A stretch of 64,000 bases of DNA. It comes from Bog-473 sp963838835 (GTDB taxonomy: Bacteria > Actinomycetota > Acidimicrobiia > Acidimicrobiales > RAAP-2). Each line of letters starts with the position of its first letter. Position 1 is the stretch's first letter. The position numbers were made by a program, and so were the translations under genes. The stretch spans positions 124,001-188,000 of the forward strand of contig CAWITA010000027.1 in the NCBI GenBank assembly GCA_963838835.1, given 5' to 3'. The notes beneath the pieces were generated by a model that was given only the letters and a program-made list of their open reading frames with translations, did not search any database and was not told the origin of the DNA. Of this stretch, positions 1 through 9,059 are shown one piece after another.

Positions 1-680
1 AGACCATCGACCACGAAGTCGACACGGAGCAACAACGCAATGGCGGCCAGCAAGAGGGGCGGCGCCCAGACGTAGCGTCGCATCCGCCGGTAGAGCAGTC
101 GCGACGTGACGAACCGGCGCGCCAGCCGCGGGTCGTCGAGGCGCTCCAAGCCGGTCAGCCAGGGACGTTCCTCGGTTGGTGCGGCATCGATTGGTGGGTT
201 GGCGTCGGTCCGCATGGTGCCGGCGCGGACCAAAACCGTGCGGGTGCCCGCGCCCGTCTCGCAGGCGAGATCGATCGCATCGCGAACCGTCACCCCCCCG
301 CGCTCGAGGGCCTGGACGAGCTCGGGGTCCCGATCGGCGGTCATCACTGCGACGACCTGCGAGTCGTCGCGGGCTGCGAAGGCTCCGAGCGCGGCGGTGA
401 GCTCCGGGTGGAGGTCCAGAGCGTGGGCGGAAGAGGCGCCGCCGGGGCAGCCCGGCGCGACCAGGCGGCCACAGAGGATCACGATGCCCGGCCCCTGCCA
501 CTCCTCGAGCCGGCGGCCGATGTCTCGGCACGCGGCCCGTGAGCTGTCGGTCGGCTGCAGCGGGAGCAGAAGATCGCCGATGACCTCGGCCCGGCGGCCG
601 AGGGCCACGCTGAGGGTGCGGTCGGTCTCGGGCCGGCCGGCCCGCGCCTCCACCACCCCCACGTCCAGGTCGCTTCGCAT
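1..680 (-). CDS. Degenerate metallophosphoesterase-like protein, C-terminus beyond window
   Basis: This minus-strand frame opens at an ATG whose first base is 680, after an in-frame stop, and runs off the left edge, so about 226 codons are visible. The spacing resembles actinobacterial calcineurin-type phosphoesterases: a strand ending GDLLLP, a segment GIVILCGRLV where active enzymes have GDLF, and VVAVMTADRD where they have a GNHD motif. The usual metal-binding Asp, Asn and His are therefore absent or changed. A later RFVTSRLLYRRMRR stretch and a hydrophobic helix suggest a membrane-associated tail. The family assignment is inference from pattern; a wholly different fold is possible. Confidence 0.5.
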   Translation of the reverse strand, partial: MRSDLDVGVVEARAGRPETDRTLSVALGRRAEVIGDLLLPLQPTDSSRAACRDIGRRLEEWQGPGIVILCGRLVAPGCPGGASSAHALDLHPELTAALGAFAARDDSQVVAVMTADRDPELVQALERGGVTVRDAIDLACETGAGTRTVLVRAGTMRTDANPPIDAAPTEERPWLTGLERLDDPRLARRFVTSRLLYRRMRRYVWAPPLLLAAIALLLRVDFVVDG

Positions 681-709
681 TCCAGGTCCATCGTGTCACC
701 TTCGGCAGG

Positions 710-740
710 GGCGACTCCTCCTCCCAATGGAGGAATCGCC
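710..740. promoter_or_regulatory. Inverted repeat in divergent intergenic region
   Basis: Arms GGCGACTCCTCC (710-721) and GGAGGAATCGCC (729-740) pair with one mismatch around a 7-nt centre. The element lies between the phosphoesterase-like gene on the minus strand and the HAD gene on the plus strand, about 50 nt before the latter's -10 box. It could be an operator shared by both promoters or an RNA hairpin. The sequence does not decide this. Confidence 0.35.
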
Positions 741-785
741 CGCGGGGAGCCTCGCCCCGCCTCCGGAGGGAGGAGGGTGCGCCGG

Positions 786-791
786 TAGGCT
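786..791 (+). promoter_or_regulatory. -10 box TAGGCT of a leaderless HAD gene
   Basis: TAGGCT ends 8 nt before the GTG at 800. That distance would put the transcription start on or next to the start codon. The same spacing recurs at many genes in this window, which supports reading it as a leaderless promoter. No clear -35 element is visible. Confidence 0.4.
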
Positions 792-799
792 GGGCTTTC

Positions 800-1313
800 G
801 TGCCCGGAACCAGGTCAGAGCGTGAGCAACCGAACTGGAGGTGGCGCGGCGGCGACGGCGCGCTCCGCCCGAGTGGCCCGGCCGTGGTCTTCGATATCGA
901 CGGCGTGCTCTCCGATGCGGCCGGCCGCCAACGCTTTCTCGAGCGAGGGCGGAGGGACTGGTCAGCCTTCTTCGAGGCCTGCGGCGACGACCCGGTCATC
1001 GAGGAGATCGCCCGGCTCCTCGAACTGCTCGACTCTTCGCTCGCCGTGATCCTGCTGACCGGGCGGCCCCAACGGGTGCAACCGCAGACGCTGGCCTGGT
1101 TGAACCGCTACGGCCTGCGCTGGGATCTCCTGGTGATGCGTTCGCGCGGGCGACTACGCGCATGTGACCGAGTTCAAGGAGACGGTCGTGGACGACCTGC
1201 GGGCCCACGGGTTCGATCTGCGACTCGCCTTCGAGGACGACCCGTCCAACCACGCCATGTACGTGGCGGCCGGCGTTCCCTGCGTCTATATCCACTCGGG
1301 TTACTACGAGTAG
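800..1313 (+). CDS. PNKP-type HAD phosphatase (one frameshift)
   Basis: The HAD motif VFDIDGV (two catalytic Asp) lies near residue 31. It is followed by DWSAFFEACGDDPVIEEI and the LLTGRP motif 2 region, as in actinobacterial proteins related to the phosphatase half of polynucleotide kinase. Around 1146-1153 one extra base shifts the frame. The downstream frame continues GDYAHVTEFKE and the FEDDPSNHAM acidic motif to a TAG at 1311-1313. GTG 800 is chosen because a TAGGCT box sits 8 nt upstream. The last 10 bases overlap the convergent lnt gene. The substrate is unknown: a 3'-phosphate on nucleic acid is possible but not shown. Confidence 0.6.
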
Positions 1314-2791
1314 CGCCGCGCTCGGGCCCAGCCCGCACACAGGGCGATCGTCGAGAGGACCAGGACGGGCAGATCACCCCAGTGGTCGTAGGGGGTCATG
1401 CCGCGGCGCAGCGCAACGGTGGCCACGAGCACTTGGCGCCGACCGAGGACGCTGCGTGCGACGACCACCCCCCGCTGATCGACCACCGCGCTGTAGCCGG
1501 TCGGGGCGGCCTGCACGAGGTCGCGGCCCGTCTGGACCGCCTGCACGACCGCTGCCGCGAGCTCTTGCGCCGGCACCTGCGCTGTGTTGTACGACGAGGT
1601 GTTGGTGGGCACGACCAACAGCTCGGCGCCGGCACGCACCGAGGCGTGGCTGCGCCCGGCGTAGAAGATCTCGAAGGACACCAGGAGGCCGAGGGGGCCG
1701 GCGGGGGTGCGCATGAAGCCCGTGCCGTGCCCGGGCACGGCGTCGGTCGGCACGCCCGAGAGGTCCGCCAGGTGGGAGAAGAAAGAGCGGTACGGGACGT
1801 ACTCGCCGAAGGGCACCCGGTGCACCTTCTCGAAGGTGCCCACGACGTGGCCCCGCGGGCCCCAGGCCACGATCTCGTTGCGGAAGGTCGTCGCCGACGC
1901 CGGCTCGGTGACGCCGACGACGAGCGTGGTGCCCAGCTCGGCGGCAAGCCGAGCGAGCCGCGCCGCGTCGGGGGAGCCGGCCAGCGGGCGGTCGAGGGCC
2001 ACGACGTCCTCGGGCCACAGGACGAGCCCGGGGCTGGGGTGGGAGCCGGCGACCCGTGCGGTCGCCGCCAACTGCGCCGCGTAGACCGAGGTGGGCGAGA
2101 CCTGCTCCTTGCTGAGCCCCCGCGGGCCCCCTCCTTGGACGAGCGCCACCCGCAACGTTCGTACGGGCGAGCCGCCGTCGGGAGCGAGGGTGCCCGCAAC
2201 GACCAACGCGACGATGCCGGCGGCGACGATGACGGGTCCGACCAGGGCCGGGCCGCCCGTGTGCGCGCGCCACCCTCGGAGCCAGAGCACCAGCGTGGCG
2301 ACGGCGACCCCGCCGGCCCACACGGCGGCGGTGATCAAGAGGGGGCCGCCGAGCCGCGCCAGCTCGACGAGCGGGCCGTCCGCCTGGCCCAAGAACACCC
2401 CCCCGAGAGGGAGCCCGCCGAAGGGCCAGGTCATGCGCACCGCCTCGGCCAGCGTGCACGCCCCGACGAATCCAAGGGCTCGGCCACGGCGGGGTGGGGT
2501 GGCGGCGGCGGCGGCGGCGAAGAAGAAGGCCTCGACGAGCACCAGCACGACCGCGCCGTACCAATTGAAGGCGCGGGCCCACGCCAGCCCGATGGCGTAG
2601 CAGCCGAGCCCGGCCAGCCAGCCGGACCAGACGCGTGTCCGCAAGGGCAAGCCGCCGAGGCGCCAATAGAGCAGCGCGGCGCCCAGCAGGCCGAGCGGCC
2701 ACCACCCCCAGGGTGGCAGCGAGAGCGCCAGCACCACGCCGGCCAGGACCGAGGCGGCGGCGACGCGGCCTCGGCGCCGCAGTCGGGTCAC
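1304..2791 (-). CDS. lnt: Apolipoprotein N-acyltransferase-like protein
   Basis: This 495-residue membrane protein has about six hydrophobic helices in residues 10-205, then a nitrilase-fold domain. It would N-acylate lipoproteins at the outer face of the membrane; the window's CtaC is a plausible client. The nitrilase triad maps to E261 (LWPED), K322 (FEKVHR) and residue 372 (LVSFEIF). The last is Ser, where the family has the acyl-accepting Cys in a CYE motif. The start is a GTG overlapping the hemG stop as GTGA, so it is the last gene of the hem operon. It is either a variant enzyme or a paralogue with altered chemistry. Confidence 0.75.
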   Translation of the reverse strand: MTRLRRRGRVAAASVLAGVVLALSLPPWGWWPLGLLGAALLYWRLGGLPLRTRVWSGWLAGLGCYAIGLAWARAFNWYGAVVLVLVEAFFFAAAAAATPPRRGRALGFVGACTLAEAVRMTWPFGGLPLGGVFLGQADGPLVELARLGGPLLITAAVWAGGVAVATLVLWLRGWRAHTGGPALVGPVIVAAGIVALVVAGTLAPDGGSPVRTLRVALVQGGGPRGLSKEQVSPTSVYAAQLAATARVAGSHPSPGLVLWPEDVVALDRPLAGSPDAARLARLAAELGTTLVVGVTEPASATTFRNEIVAWGPRGHVVGTFEKVHRVPFGEYVPYRSFFSHLADLSGVPTDAVPGHGTGFMRTPAGPLGLLVSFEIFYAGRSHASVRAGAELLVVPTNTSSYNTAQVPAQELAAAVVQAVQTGRDLVQAAPTGYSAVVDQRGVVVARSVLGRRQVLVATVALRRGMTPYDHWGDLPVLVLSTIALCAGWARARRYS

Positions 2792-4197
2792 AAGAGCGCG
2801 TGTGCGGCGGCCCGGCCGCTCGCGATGCAGGCCGGGATACCCACGCCGTGGTACGCCGCGCCGGCCAGCGCGACGCCGCCGAGCCTGGCGACGGCGGCCT
2901 CGACGCCCGCGACGCGCAGAAGGTGGTGAACCCGGTACTGCGGGAGGGCGTCGGGGTGACGCACGACGACCGCCTCCTTGGGCACGCCGGTGACGCCCAT
3001 GAGCGCGCCCAACTCCTCCCAGGCCCGGTCCGAGACCTCGTCGTCGCTCCATTCTTCCGGTCGCATGTCGTCGATCCGGCCGAGCGAGGCCCGCAGCAGC
3101 ACCTCTCCGTCGCGGGCCAGGTGCGGCCACTTGCGGTCCAAGAAGGTGCAGGCGGTCACCGCCCACGCCTCCCGGGCCTTGTGCGGGGAGTGGCGCGGCA
3201 CCAGGAACCCTGTCCCGTGCAGCGGCGAAGGAACCTCCCCGGTCCCAACGCGGAACGTCGCCACCACAACGGAGGAGTAGTCGATCGCTTGCAGCAGGCC
3301 GGCGGCTTCGCCGTCGTGGGGGTGAAGGAGCGTGGCCGTGGCCGGCGCAGGCGTTGCCAGCACGATCGCATCCGCCGGCTCCGCCTCGCCGGCGGACCAC
3401 ACGGACCAGGCGTCTCCGACCCGCTCGATTTGTTCGGCCGGAGCCGAGAGCCGGACGTCGACCGCCCGCTCCCGGAGGCACGAAGCCAGCGCCTGCACCA
3501 GCGACGCCGTGCCGCCCCGGAGCGACCAGAAGAGGGGTGGGCCCGCCGGGTCCGGAGCCGGGACCTCGGCCCGGAGCGCCCGCATGAGGCTGCCGCGCCG
3601 CTGCGCGGCGGTCAGCAGCGGCGGGAAGGTCGCCGCCGCGGACATGTCGTCGACCGAGCCGGCGTGGATACCCCCCAAGAGGGGATCGACGAGGACATCG
3701 ACGACCTGCTGGCCCAGCTTGCGCGCCACCAGAGGCCCGACGGAGCGGTCCCCGATGGGGCCCCGGACGTCGGGGCGGGGCAGCACGGCATCGCGGGCCA
3801 GGCCGAGCACGCCTCGAGGGCCGAGGACCCCGGAGCGGGCGGTCGGCCAGAACCGGGTGGGGATCCCGAGCGCGTGTCCGTCGGGAAGGGCGCGCAGGCC
3901 TCCCCGGGCCCACACCGATGCGCCGCGGGCCGCGATCGGCGTCAGTGCGTCGGCGAGCCCGAGCTCTTTGCAGAGGTCGATCGCCTCGGGCCGACGCCCC
4001 AAGAACCCGTCGGGGCCCGTGTCGACGGCTCGTCCCGCGACGTCGTCGCTGCGCAAGGGGCCGCCGAGGTGAGGCGACGCCTCGAGCAGCAGGACCGATG
4101 GGGCGTCCCGCTCGCGCTCGGCGCCACCGGTCAGCTCCCAGGCCGCGGTCAGGCCGCTGATGCCGCCACCGACGACGACCACGCGGCGCGGCGCCAT
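2788..4197 (-). CDS. hemG: Protoporphyrinogen/coproporphyrinogen III oxidase (HemG/HemY, CgoX type)
   Basis: This 469-residue FAD enzyme oxidises a porphyrinogen to a porphyrin late in heme synthesis. An N-terminal dinucleotide-binding motif, VVVVGGGISGL, lies at residues 5-15, followed by LLEASPHLGG. The C-terminal GVALAGAAYHGVGIPACI segment is the typical FAD-contacting end of the family. In actinobacteria this protein usually acts on coproporphyrinogen (CgoX), but no chdC/hemQ is in the window to confirm that route. ATG 4197 lies one base after the hemH stop, and the stop overlaps the lnt start, so hemE-hemH-hemG-lnt look co-transcribed. Confidence 0.85.
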   Translation of the reverse strand: MAPRRVVVVGGGISGLTAAWELTGGAERERDAPSVLLLEASPHLGGPLRSDDVAGRAVDTGPDGFLGRRPEAIDLCKELGLADALTPIAARGASVWARGGLRALPDGHALGIPTRFWPTARSGVLGPRGVLGLARDAVLPRPDVRGPIGDRSVGPLVARKLGQQVVDVLVDPLLGGIHAGSVDDMSAAATFPPLLTAAQRRGSLMRALRAEVPAPDPAGPPLFWSLRGGTASLVQALASCLRERAVDVRLSAPAEQIERVGDAWSVWSAGEAEPADAIVLATPAPATATLLHPHDGEAAGLLQAIDYSSVVVATFRVGTGEVPSPLHGTGFLVPRHSPHKAREAWAVTACTFLDRKWPHLARDGEVLLRASLGRIDDMRPEEWSDDEVSDRAWEELGALMGVTGVPKEAVVVRHPDALPQYRVHHLLRVAGVEAAVARLGGVALAGAAYHGVGIPACIASGRAAAHALL

Positions 4198-4198
4198 G

Positions 4199-5103
4199 TC
4201 AGGTGGCGCCGTCCGCGGCGACGATCACGTCGGCCAAGGCAGAGACGAAGCCGGGGTCATCGTTGAGTGACGCGGTGCGCGGCGTAGGCCAGACCGCAGG
4301 CCGCGGCGACGTCCGCCAGCTCGACGTCGAGGTCGTAGAGCACCTCGAGGTTGTCGGCGACGAAACCGATGGGACACACGACGACGGCGTCGACGCCACC
4401 CGCGGCCGCCAGCTCTCGCACGACGTCGCGCACGTCGGGCCCGAGCCAGGAGTCGCCCGTGCGTCCCGCGCTCTGCCAGGCGACCGTCCACTCCTCGAGC
4501 CCCGCCGCCTCCGCGACGAGCCGGGCGGACTCGGCGAGCTGCTCGGGGTAGGAGTCGCCGGCGGCGCGGATGCGCTCGGGCAGAGAGTGCGCGGTGAAGA
4601 CGACACGAGAGCGGCCTGACACGGTGGCGCGCGCCGCCTGGACCCGCTCGGCCAGCAGGGCGACGAAGGCGGGCTCGGCATACCAGGCGGCCACCGTCAC
4701 GAAGGGCGTCGGGCCGAGCGCGGCCCGCGGCGCGGTCGAAGTACTCCTGTGACCCCATGGACGCTCCGTGGGGCGTGAGGACGAGACCGATGATTCGCTC
4801 GACTCCCGCCGCGCCCAGCGTCATCGCCGCTTCCTCTATGAGAGGAAGAGTGTGCTTGGCGCCGAACGCCACGACGTAACGGTTCGGCGCCCTGGCCTCG
4901 AGGGCGGCGCGCACCGCATCGACCTGCGCGGCAGTGCGCGCCGCCAACGGCGACACGCCGCCGATGGCGCGGTAGCGGCTTTCGAGCTCGGCCAGCTGCG
5001 CCGGCTCGGGCGGGCGACCACGACGGATGCGGGTGTAGAAGGAGAGGACGTCCGTTGCGCTCGACGGCGTGCCGTGTGCCATCAAGAGGACACCCCTGGT
5101 CAT
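4199..5103 (-). CDS. hemH: Ferrochelatase (two frameshifts)
   Basis: Ferrochelatase inserts ferrous iron into the porphyrin ring. Three consecutive frames together give the whole protein. The first has LLMAHGTP and LTPHGASMGSQEYFDRAA. After one extra base near 4720-4725 the second has TVAAWY, FTAHSLPERI (catalytic His), SAGRTGDSWLGPDV and CPIGFVADNLEVLYDLD (catalytic Glu). After another extra base near 4283-4286 the third gives RTASLNDDPGF and the true stop at 4199. Both breaks lie in GC-only runs. The ATG overlaps the hemE stop as ATGA. Function is clear; whether the breaks are real or sequencing errors is open. Confidence 0.8.
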
Positions 5104-6158
5104 GTCCGCGCGGTCTCCGCATGCACCAGGTCGACCACGGCGCCGAGGACGGCCGGGTCGGACTCGGGCAGGACGCCATGGCCGAGGTTGAAGACATGGC
5201 CGGTGCCGGTTCCGTCTGCGGCCTCGGCGAGCACCGTACGCGTGGCGGCTTCGACGACCGGCCACGGTGCCAGGCACAGTGCGGGGTCGAGGTTGCCTTG
5301 CAGCGCATGGCGCGTGCCGACGCGCCGGCGCGCCTCGTCCAGGGGGACCCGCCAATCGACGCCGACCACGTCGGAACCAGCCGAGCGCATGAGGCCCAGC
5401 AGCTCACCGGTGCCCACACCGAAGAGAATGGTGGGCACGCCGAGGTCGGCGATGCCCTCGAGCACGGCACGGGTGGCCGGCAGGGCGAAGCGCAGGTACT
5501 CCCCCGGTGCGAGCGAGCCGGCCCAGCTGTCGAAGAGCTGCACCGCCTGGGCCCCGGCTTCGATCTGCGCCCGGAGCGAGGCCACCGCCATCGAAACCAG
5601 CCGGTCCGTCAGCTGCCCCCAGAGCGCGGGATCCCCGTGCATCAACGCCTTGACCTTGGCGAAGGTGCGTGACGGACCCCCTTCGACGAGGTAACTGGCC
5701 ACCGTGAACGGCGCGCCGGCAAAGCCGATCAGCGCCACCCCCGACCCGTCGAGCTCACGGCGAACCAGGCGCACCGTCTCGGCGACGTAGGGGGCGTCGG
5801 CATCGGGCTCGAACGCCCGGAGGCGGCCCAGGTCGTCGGAGCCGCGGAACGGGTCGGCGACAACCGGTCCCCGACCGGGCTCGACCTCGACCCCGAAGCC
5901 GACCGCCTGGATGGGCACGACGATGTCGGAGAACAAGATGGCGGCGTCCACGCCGTAGCGCCGCACGGGCTGGAGCGTCAACTCGGCGGCCAGAGGAACG
6001 TCCGCGATGGCGGCCAGGATCGAGCCCTCGCCGCGGGCGGCCCGGTACTCGGGGAGTGACCGGCCGGCCTGGCGCATGAACCACACCGGCGTGCGGGTCA
6101 CCGGTTCCCGGAAGCAGGCGCGCACGAGATCCGTGCGGGCATCTGCCGCCGGGCTCAC
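5100..6158 (-). CDS. hemE: Uroporphyrinogen decarboxylase
   Basis: This full-length 352-residue enzyme converts uroporphyrinogen III to coproporphyrinogen III in the cytoplasm. The signature RTPVWFMRQAGRSLPEYR lies near residue 22 and carries the substrate-binding Arg residues. SDIVVPIQAVG supplies the catalytic Asp, and GFAGAPFTVASYLVEGG follows. FNLGHGVLPESDP is the typical C-terminal motif. The GTG start overlaps the upstream ybjQ-like stop as GTGA, and the stop overlaps the hemH ATG. Translational coupling along the operon is therefore likely. Confidence 0.95.
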   Translation of the reverse strand: MSPAADARTDLVRACFREPVTRTPVWFMRQAGRSLPEYRAARGEGSILAAIADVPLAAELTLQPVRRYGVDAAILFSDIVVPIQAVGFGVEVEPGRGPVVADPFRGSDDLGRLRAFEPDADAPYVAETVRLVRRELDGSGVALIGFAGAPFTVASYLVEGGPSRTFAKVKALMHGDPALWGQLTDRLVSMAVASLRAQIEAGAQAVQLFDSWAGSLAPGEYLRFALPATRAVLEGIADLGVPTILFGVGTGELLGLMRSAGSDVVGVDWRVPLDEARRRVGTRHALQGNLDPALCLAPWPVVEAATRTVLAEAADGTGTGHVFNLGHGVLPESDPAVLGAVVDLVHAETART

Positions 6159-6478
6159 TCGATCGGCTCTATGACGACGGCCGTGCGGTAGGCGCAGATC
6201 TCGGTCCAGTTCCCCCCCATTTCAGAGGTGTCGAAGCGCATGGCCAGCACGGCGTTCCCGCCCCGGGCCTCGGCCTCGGCCACCATGCGGTTCACGACGT
6301 CCTCCCGGCTCAACTGGAGGTTCTTGGTCATCCCCTTCAGTTCGCCCCCCGCCAGGGACTTGAACGCGGCGCCGAACTGGGAGCCCACGTTGCGCGAGCG
6401 GACGGTGAGGCCGAAAACCTCCCCGAGCACGGCGGTCACCTTGGAGCCGGGGACGTCGTTCATGGTCGAGATCAGCAT
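6155..6478 (-). CDS. YbjQ/UPF0145 family heavy-metal-binding-like protein
   Basis: This small cytoplasmic protein of 107 residues has the family pattern VTAVLGEVFGLTVRSRNVGSQ, then AEARGGNAVLAMRFDTSEM near the C-terminus. Families of this type form pentameric beta-barrels of unknown function. ATG 6478 is preferred over an upstream in-frame start because AAAGGA lies 8 nt before it. It opens the hem operon and overlaps hemE by GTGA. A role linked to heme or metal handling is inferred from position only. Confidence 0.75.
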   Translation of the reverse strand: MLISTMNDVPGSKVTAVLGEVFGLTVRSRNVGSQFGAAFKSLAGGELKGMTKNLQLSREDVVNRMVAEAEARGGNAVLAMRFDTSEMGGNWTEICAYRTAVVIEPIE

Positions 6479-6589
6479 GGCAGTCCTTTCGGTCGGGCTC
6501 ATCGTAGGCGTCGCCACCCCGGACTCTCCGGCGACGCGGGGCGTCTAGACTGAACCGTTTCCCCGTGGTCAGGGGGAGAAAGGGGAGCG

Positions 6590-8974
6590 GTGCCGGGACA
6601 TCTCGATCTGCCGGGTGAGCAGCTGCAGGACGAGCAGGAATACCTGAACCGTGCTTTCGACGGGTTGGAGTTCATGCGGGGTGAGGCGCGCCAGATGCTC
6701 CAGGGCGTGCTCGATCTGGGTCGCGGCGGGACGTTCCAGTCACGGACCGAGCGCGACATCGTGGTGCGCACCAGCCTCGCTCGCTTGGAACAACTCGACA
6801 TCGGCGATCAGGCCCTCTATTTCGGTCGTATCGACCGGCTCCGCGAACCGGGAGACGAATCGCCCGAAGGTGTCGACGGCCCCGCTCTGGGCGAGTCGTT
6901 CCACATCGGCCGCCTCGCCGTGTCGGGGCCGGACCACGAGCCGCTCGTGGTCGACTGGCGGGCTCCGGTGGCCGAGCCGTTCTATCGGGCGACCGGTCTC
7001 GATCCACAGGGCCTGGCCCGACGCCGGCACCTGGCCGTGCGGGGCCGGACGGTGCTCGGTTTGGAGGACGAATACTTCGTCGACCCCGACGGCCGGGCCG
7101 GCGCCCTCGCCGCCGCCGAGGCCGGCCGGGCAGCCGGGGACGGCGGCGAGCGTCTGCTCTCCGACGGTCTGGTCCTCGGTGGCCCCGGAGCCCTCCTCTC
7201 TGCGCTGGGCCAGGCCCGCACCGGGCACATGGCCGACATCATCGGCACGATCCAGCGCGAGCAGGACGAGATCATCCGCTCGCCGCTCGCCGGGGTGCTC
7301 GTCGTCCAGGGCGGCCCGGGCACCGGCAAGACCGCCGTGGCGCTGCACCGCGCCGCCTATCTGCTCTACACCCACCGCTTCCCACTCGAGCGGCAGGGCG
7401 TGCTCGTCGTCGGTCCGAACCCGCTCTTCCTGCGGTACATCGAGCAGGTCCTCCCTTCGTTGGGCGAGACCGGGGTGAGCCTCTCCACGGTGGCGGGGCT
7501 GGTGCCCGAAGTCCGCGTGCGTGCCGTCGACGACCCCGCGGTCGCCAATCTGAAAGGCGACGTGCGCATGGTCAAGGTGCTGACCCGGGCCGTGCGCACG
7601 CGCCAGCGCCCACTGCGCAGCGACGCCGAGATCCCGTTCGGTGCCGGCGTGCTGCGCCTGCGTGCGCAGACGACGGAGGACATCGTTGCCGCTGCTCGCC
7701 GCAGGCCCGGTACGCACAACGCACGCCGGCGCTTCGTCGAGACCCAGGTGCTGCGCGCGCTGTCCGACGAGTACCGGGCCCGGCTGCGCTGGAGTGAGGC
7801 CGCGTCGCCCCCCGACGACGTGCCCACCCAGGAGGAGCTGCACGATCTGTGGCAGCGGCTGCGCCGGGTACCCGAGGTGGCCGAGGCGCTGGATCGCATG
7901 TGGCCGCGCCTGTCTCCGCACGAATTCATCCACGACCTCCTCGGCGCGCGGCCGTTGCTCGGCGCCGCGGGAAAGGGAATCCTCAGCGCGGCGGAGGTGC
8001 AGCGTCTCTACCGGCCGCGCAGTGGATCGCTCGACGCCGTGCCGTGGACGGTGGGCGACACGGCGCTCATCGACGAGGCGCGCACGCTGCTCGGCCCGCG
8101 TCGCGGGGGCAGGCCCGTGCGCGCCAGGGCCGCCCAGAGAAACGAGGAGGCGATGGCGCACGAGGTCGGGTTCTGGCCCCAGGGCTTGGCTGCCTCACCC
8201 GCCCCGGCGACAAGCACGGGCAACGCCGACGAGGAGATCCGGTCTTTCGGTCACATCGTGGTCGACGAGGTGCAGGACTTGTCCCCCATGCAGCTGCGCA
8301 TGCTGGCGCGTCGGTCGCTCTCGGGCTCCATGACCGTGGTCGGCGACATCGCGCAGGCGACGGGGCCGTGGGCCCCCGCCGGGTGGGACGACATCACGCG
8401 CCACCTGAGCCCGCAGCGCCCACCGCGGTTGGTGCAGCTCACCGTGAGCTACCGCACGCCGGCGGAGGTCGTGGCGCTGGCTGCGCAGGTCCTCGCGGTG
8501 GCGGCGCCGTCCATTGCGCCGCCCCGTCCGGTGCGCCAGTCCGGCAGCGTGCCGCGCCTCATCCCAGCGACGCGTGCGGCGCTGCCAGGGATTCTGGCCC
8601 AGCTGGCCCGCCGAGAAATCGCCACCGTCGCTCCCGGGCGGGTCGCGGTCCTCGGGCCGACGGTCATGCTGCCCGAGCTCACCCGGGCGCTCGATGAGGC
8701 CGGCCTCGACCCGGTCGACCCGCGTGACCCGTCGGGCGAGGGCCTGGCAGCAGGACTGGTGGTGCTGCCCGCCGACGAGACCAACGGTCTCGAGTTCGAC
8801 TCGGTGATCGTGGTGGAGCCGTCGCTGATTGCCGCCGTGGGCGACGACACGGGCGGCGAAGGGCCTCCGGTGGCCACGACACGGGGCTTGCGGACCCTCT
8901 ACGTCGCCCTCACGAGACCGACGAGACGGCTCACCGTCCTGCATACGGAACCGCTCCCGGTCGACCTGCACTGA
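6590..8974 (+). CDS. helD: HelD/HelR-type UvrD-like ATPase (RNA polymerase recycling factor)
   Basis: This 794-residue SF1 ATPase resembles proteins that pull stalled RNA polymerase off DNA and can displace rifampicin. The N-terminal region EQEYLNRAFDGLEFMR fits the arm that enters the polymerase secondary channel. VDWRAPVAEPFY (121-132) is a hallmark of the HelD family. Walker A GGPGTGKT lies at 241-248 and Walker B VVDEVQDLSP near residue 560. TLYVALTRPTRRLTVLH is the C-terminal UvrD motif. GTG 6590 follows a purine-rich ribosome site AGAAAGGGGAG. It is divergent from the hem operon with about 110 bp between them. Confidence 0.85.
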   Translation: MPGHLDLPGEQLQDEQEYLNRAFDGLEFMRGEARQMLQGVLDLGRGGTFQSRTERDIVVRTSLARLEQLDIGDQALYFGRIDRLREPGDESPEGVDGPALGESFHIGRLAVSGPDHEPLVVDWRAPVAEPFYRATGLDPQGLARRRHLAVRGRTVLGLEDEYFVDPDGRAGALAAAEAGRAAGDGGERLLSDGLVLGGPGALLSALGQARTGHMADIIGTIQREQDEIIRSPLAGVLVVQGGPGTGKTAVALHRAAYLLYTHRFPLERQGVLVVGPNPLFLRYIEQVLPSLGETGVSLSTVAGLVPEVRVRAVDDPAVANLKGDVRMVKVLTRAVRTRQRPLRSDAEIPFGAGVLRLRAQTTEDIVAAARRRPGTHNARRRFVETQVLRALSDEYRARLRWSEAASPPDDVPTQEELHDLWQRLRRVPEVAEALDRMWPRLSPHEFIHDLLGARPLLGAAGKGILSAAEVQRLYRPRSGSLDAVPWTVGDTALIDEARTLLGPRRGGRPVRARAAQRNEEAMAHEVGFWPQGLAASPAPATSTGNADEEIRSFGHIVVDEVQDLSPMQLRMLARRSLSGSMTVVGDIAQATGPWAPAGWDDITRHLSPQRPPRLVQLTVSYRTPAEVVALAAQVLAVAAPSIAPPRPVRQSGSVPRLIPATRAALPGILAQLARREIATVAPGRVAVLGPTVMLPELTRALDEAGLDPVDPRDPSGEGLAAGLVVLPADETNGLEFDSVIVVEPSLIAAVGDDTGGEGPPVATTRGLRTLYVALTRPTRRLTVLHTEPLPVDLH

Positions 8975-9059
8975 GCAGGGCGTTCAGCCCTCCACCAGGG
9001 TCGCGACCACCGACCTGCTGGTTGGCGCATCCGGCACTCCGTCGGCTAGAAATTGCGCT

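Noticed and set aside
800..2929. A continuous plus-strand frame of 709 codons starting at the HAD gene.
   Set aside because: Only the first 115 or so codons are HAD-like. After the single-base break the frame is antisense to lnt and hemG, and the true HAD sequence continues in the next frame to 1313.
8977..8991. AGGGC-GTTCA-GCCCT as the helD terminator.
   Set aside because: The stem is only 5 bp with no T-tract, too weak to call in DNA this GC-rich.
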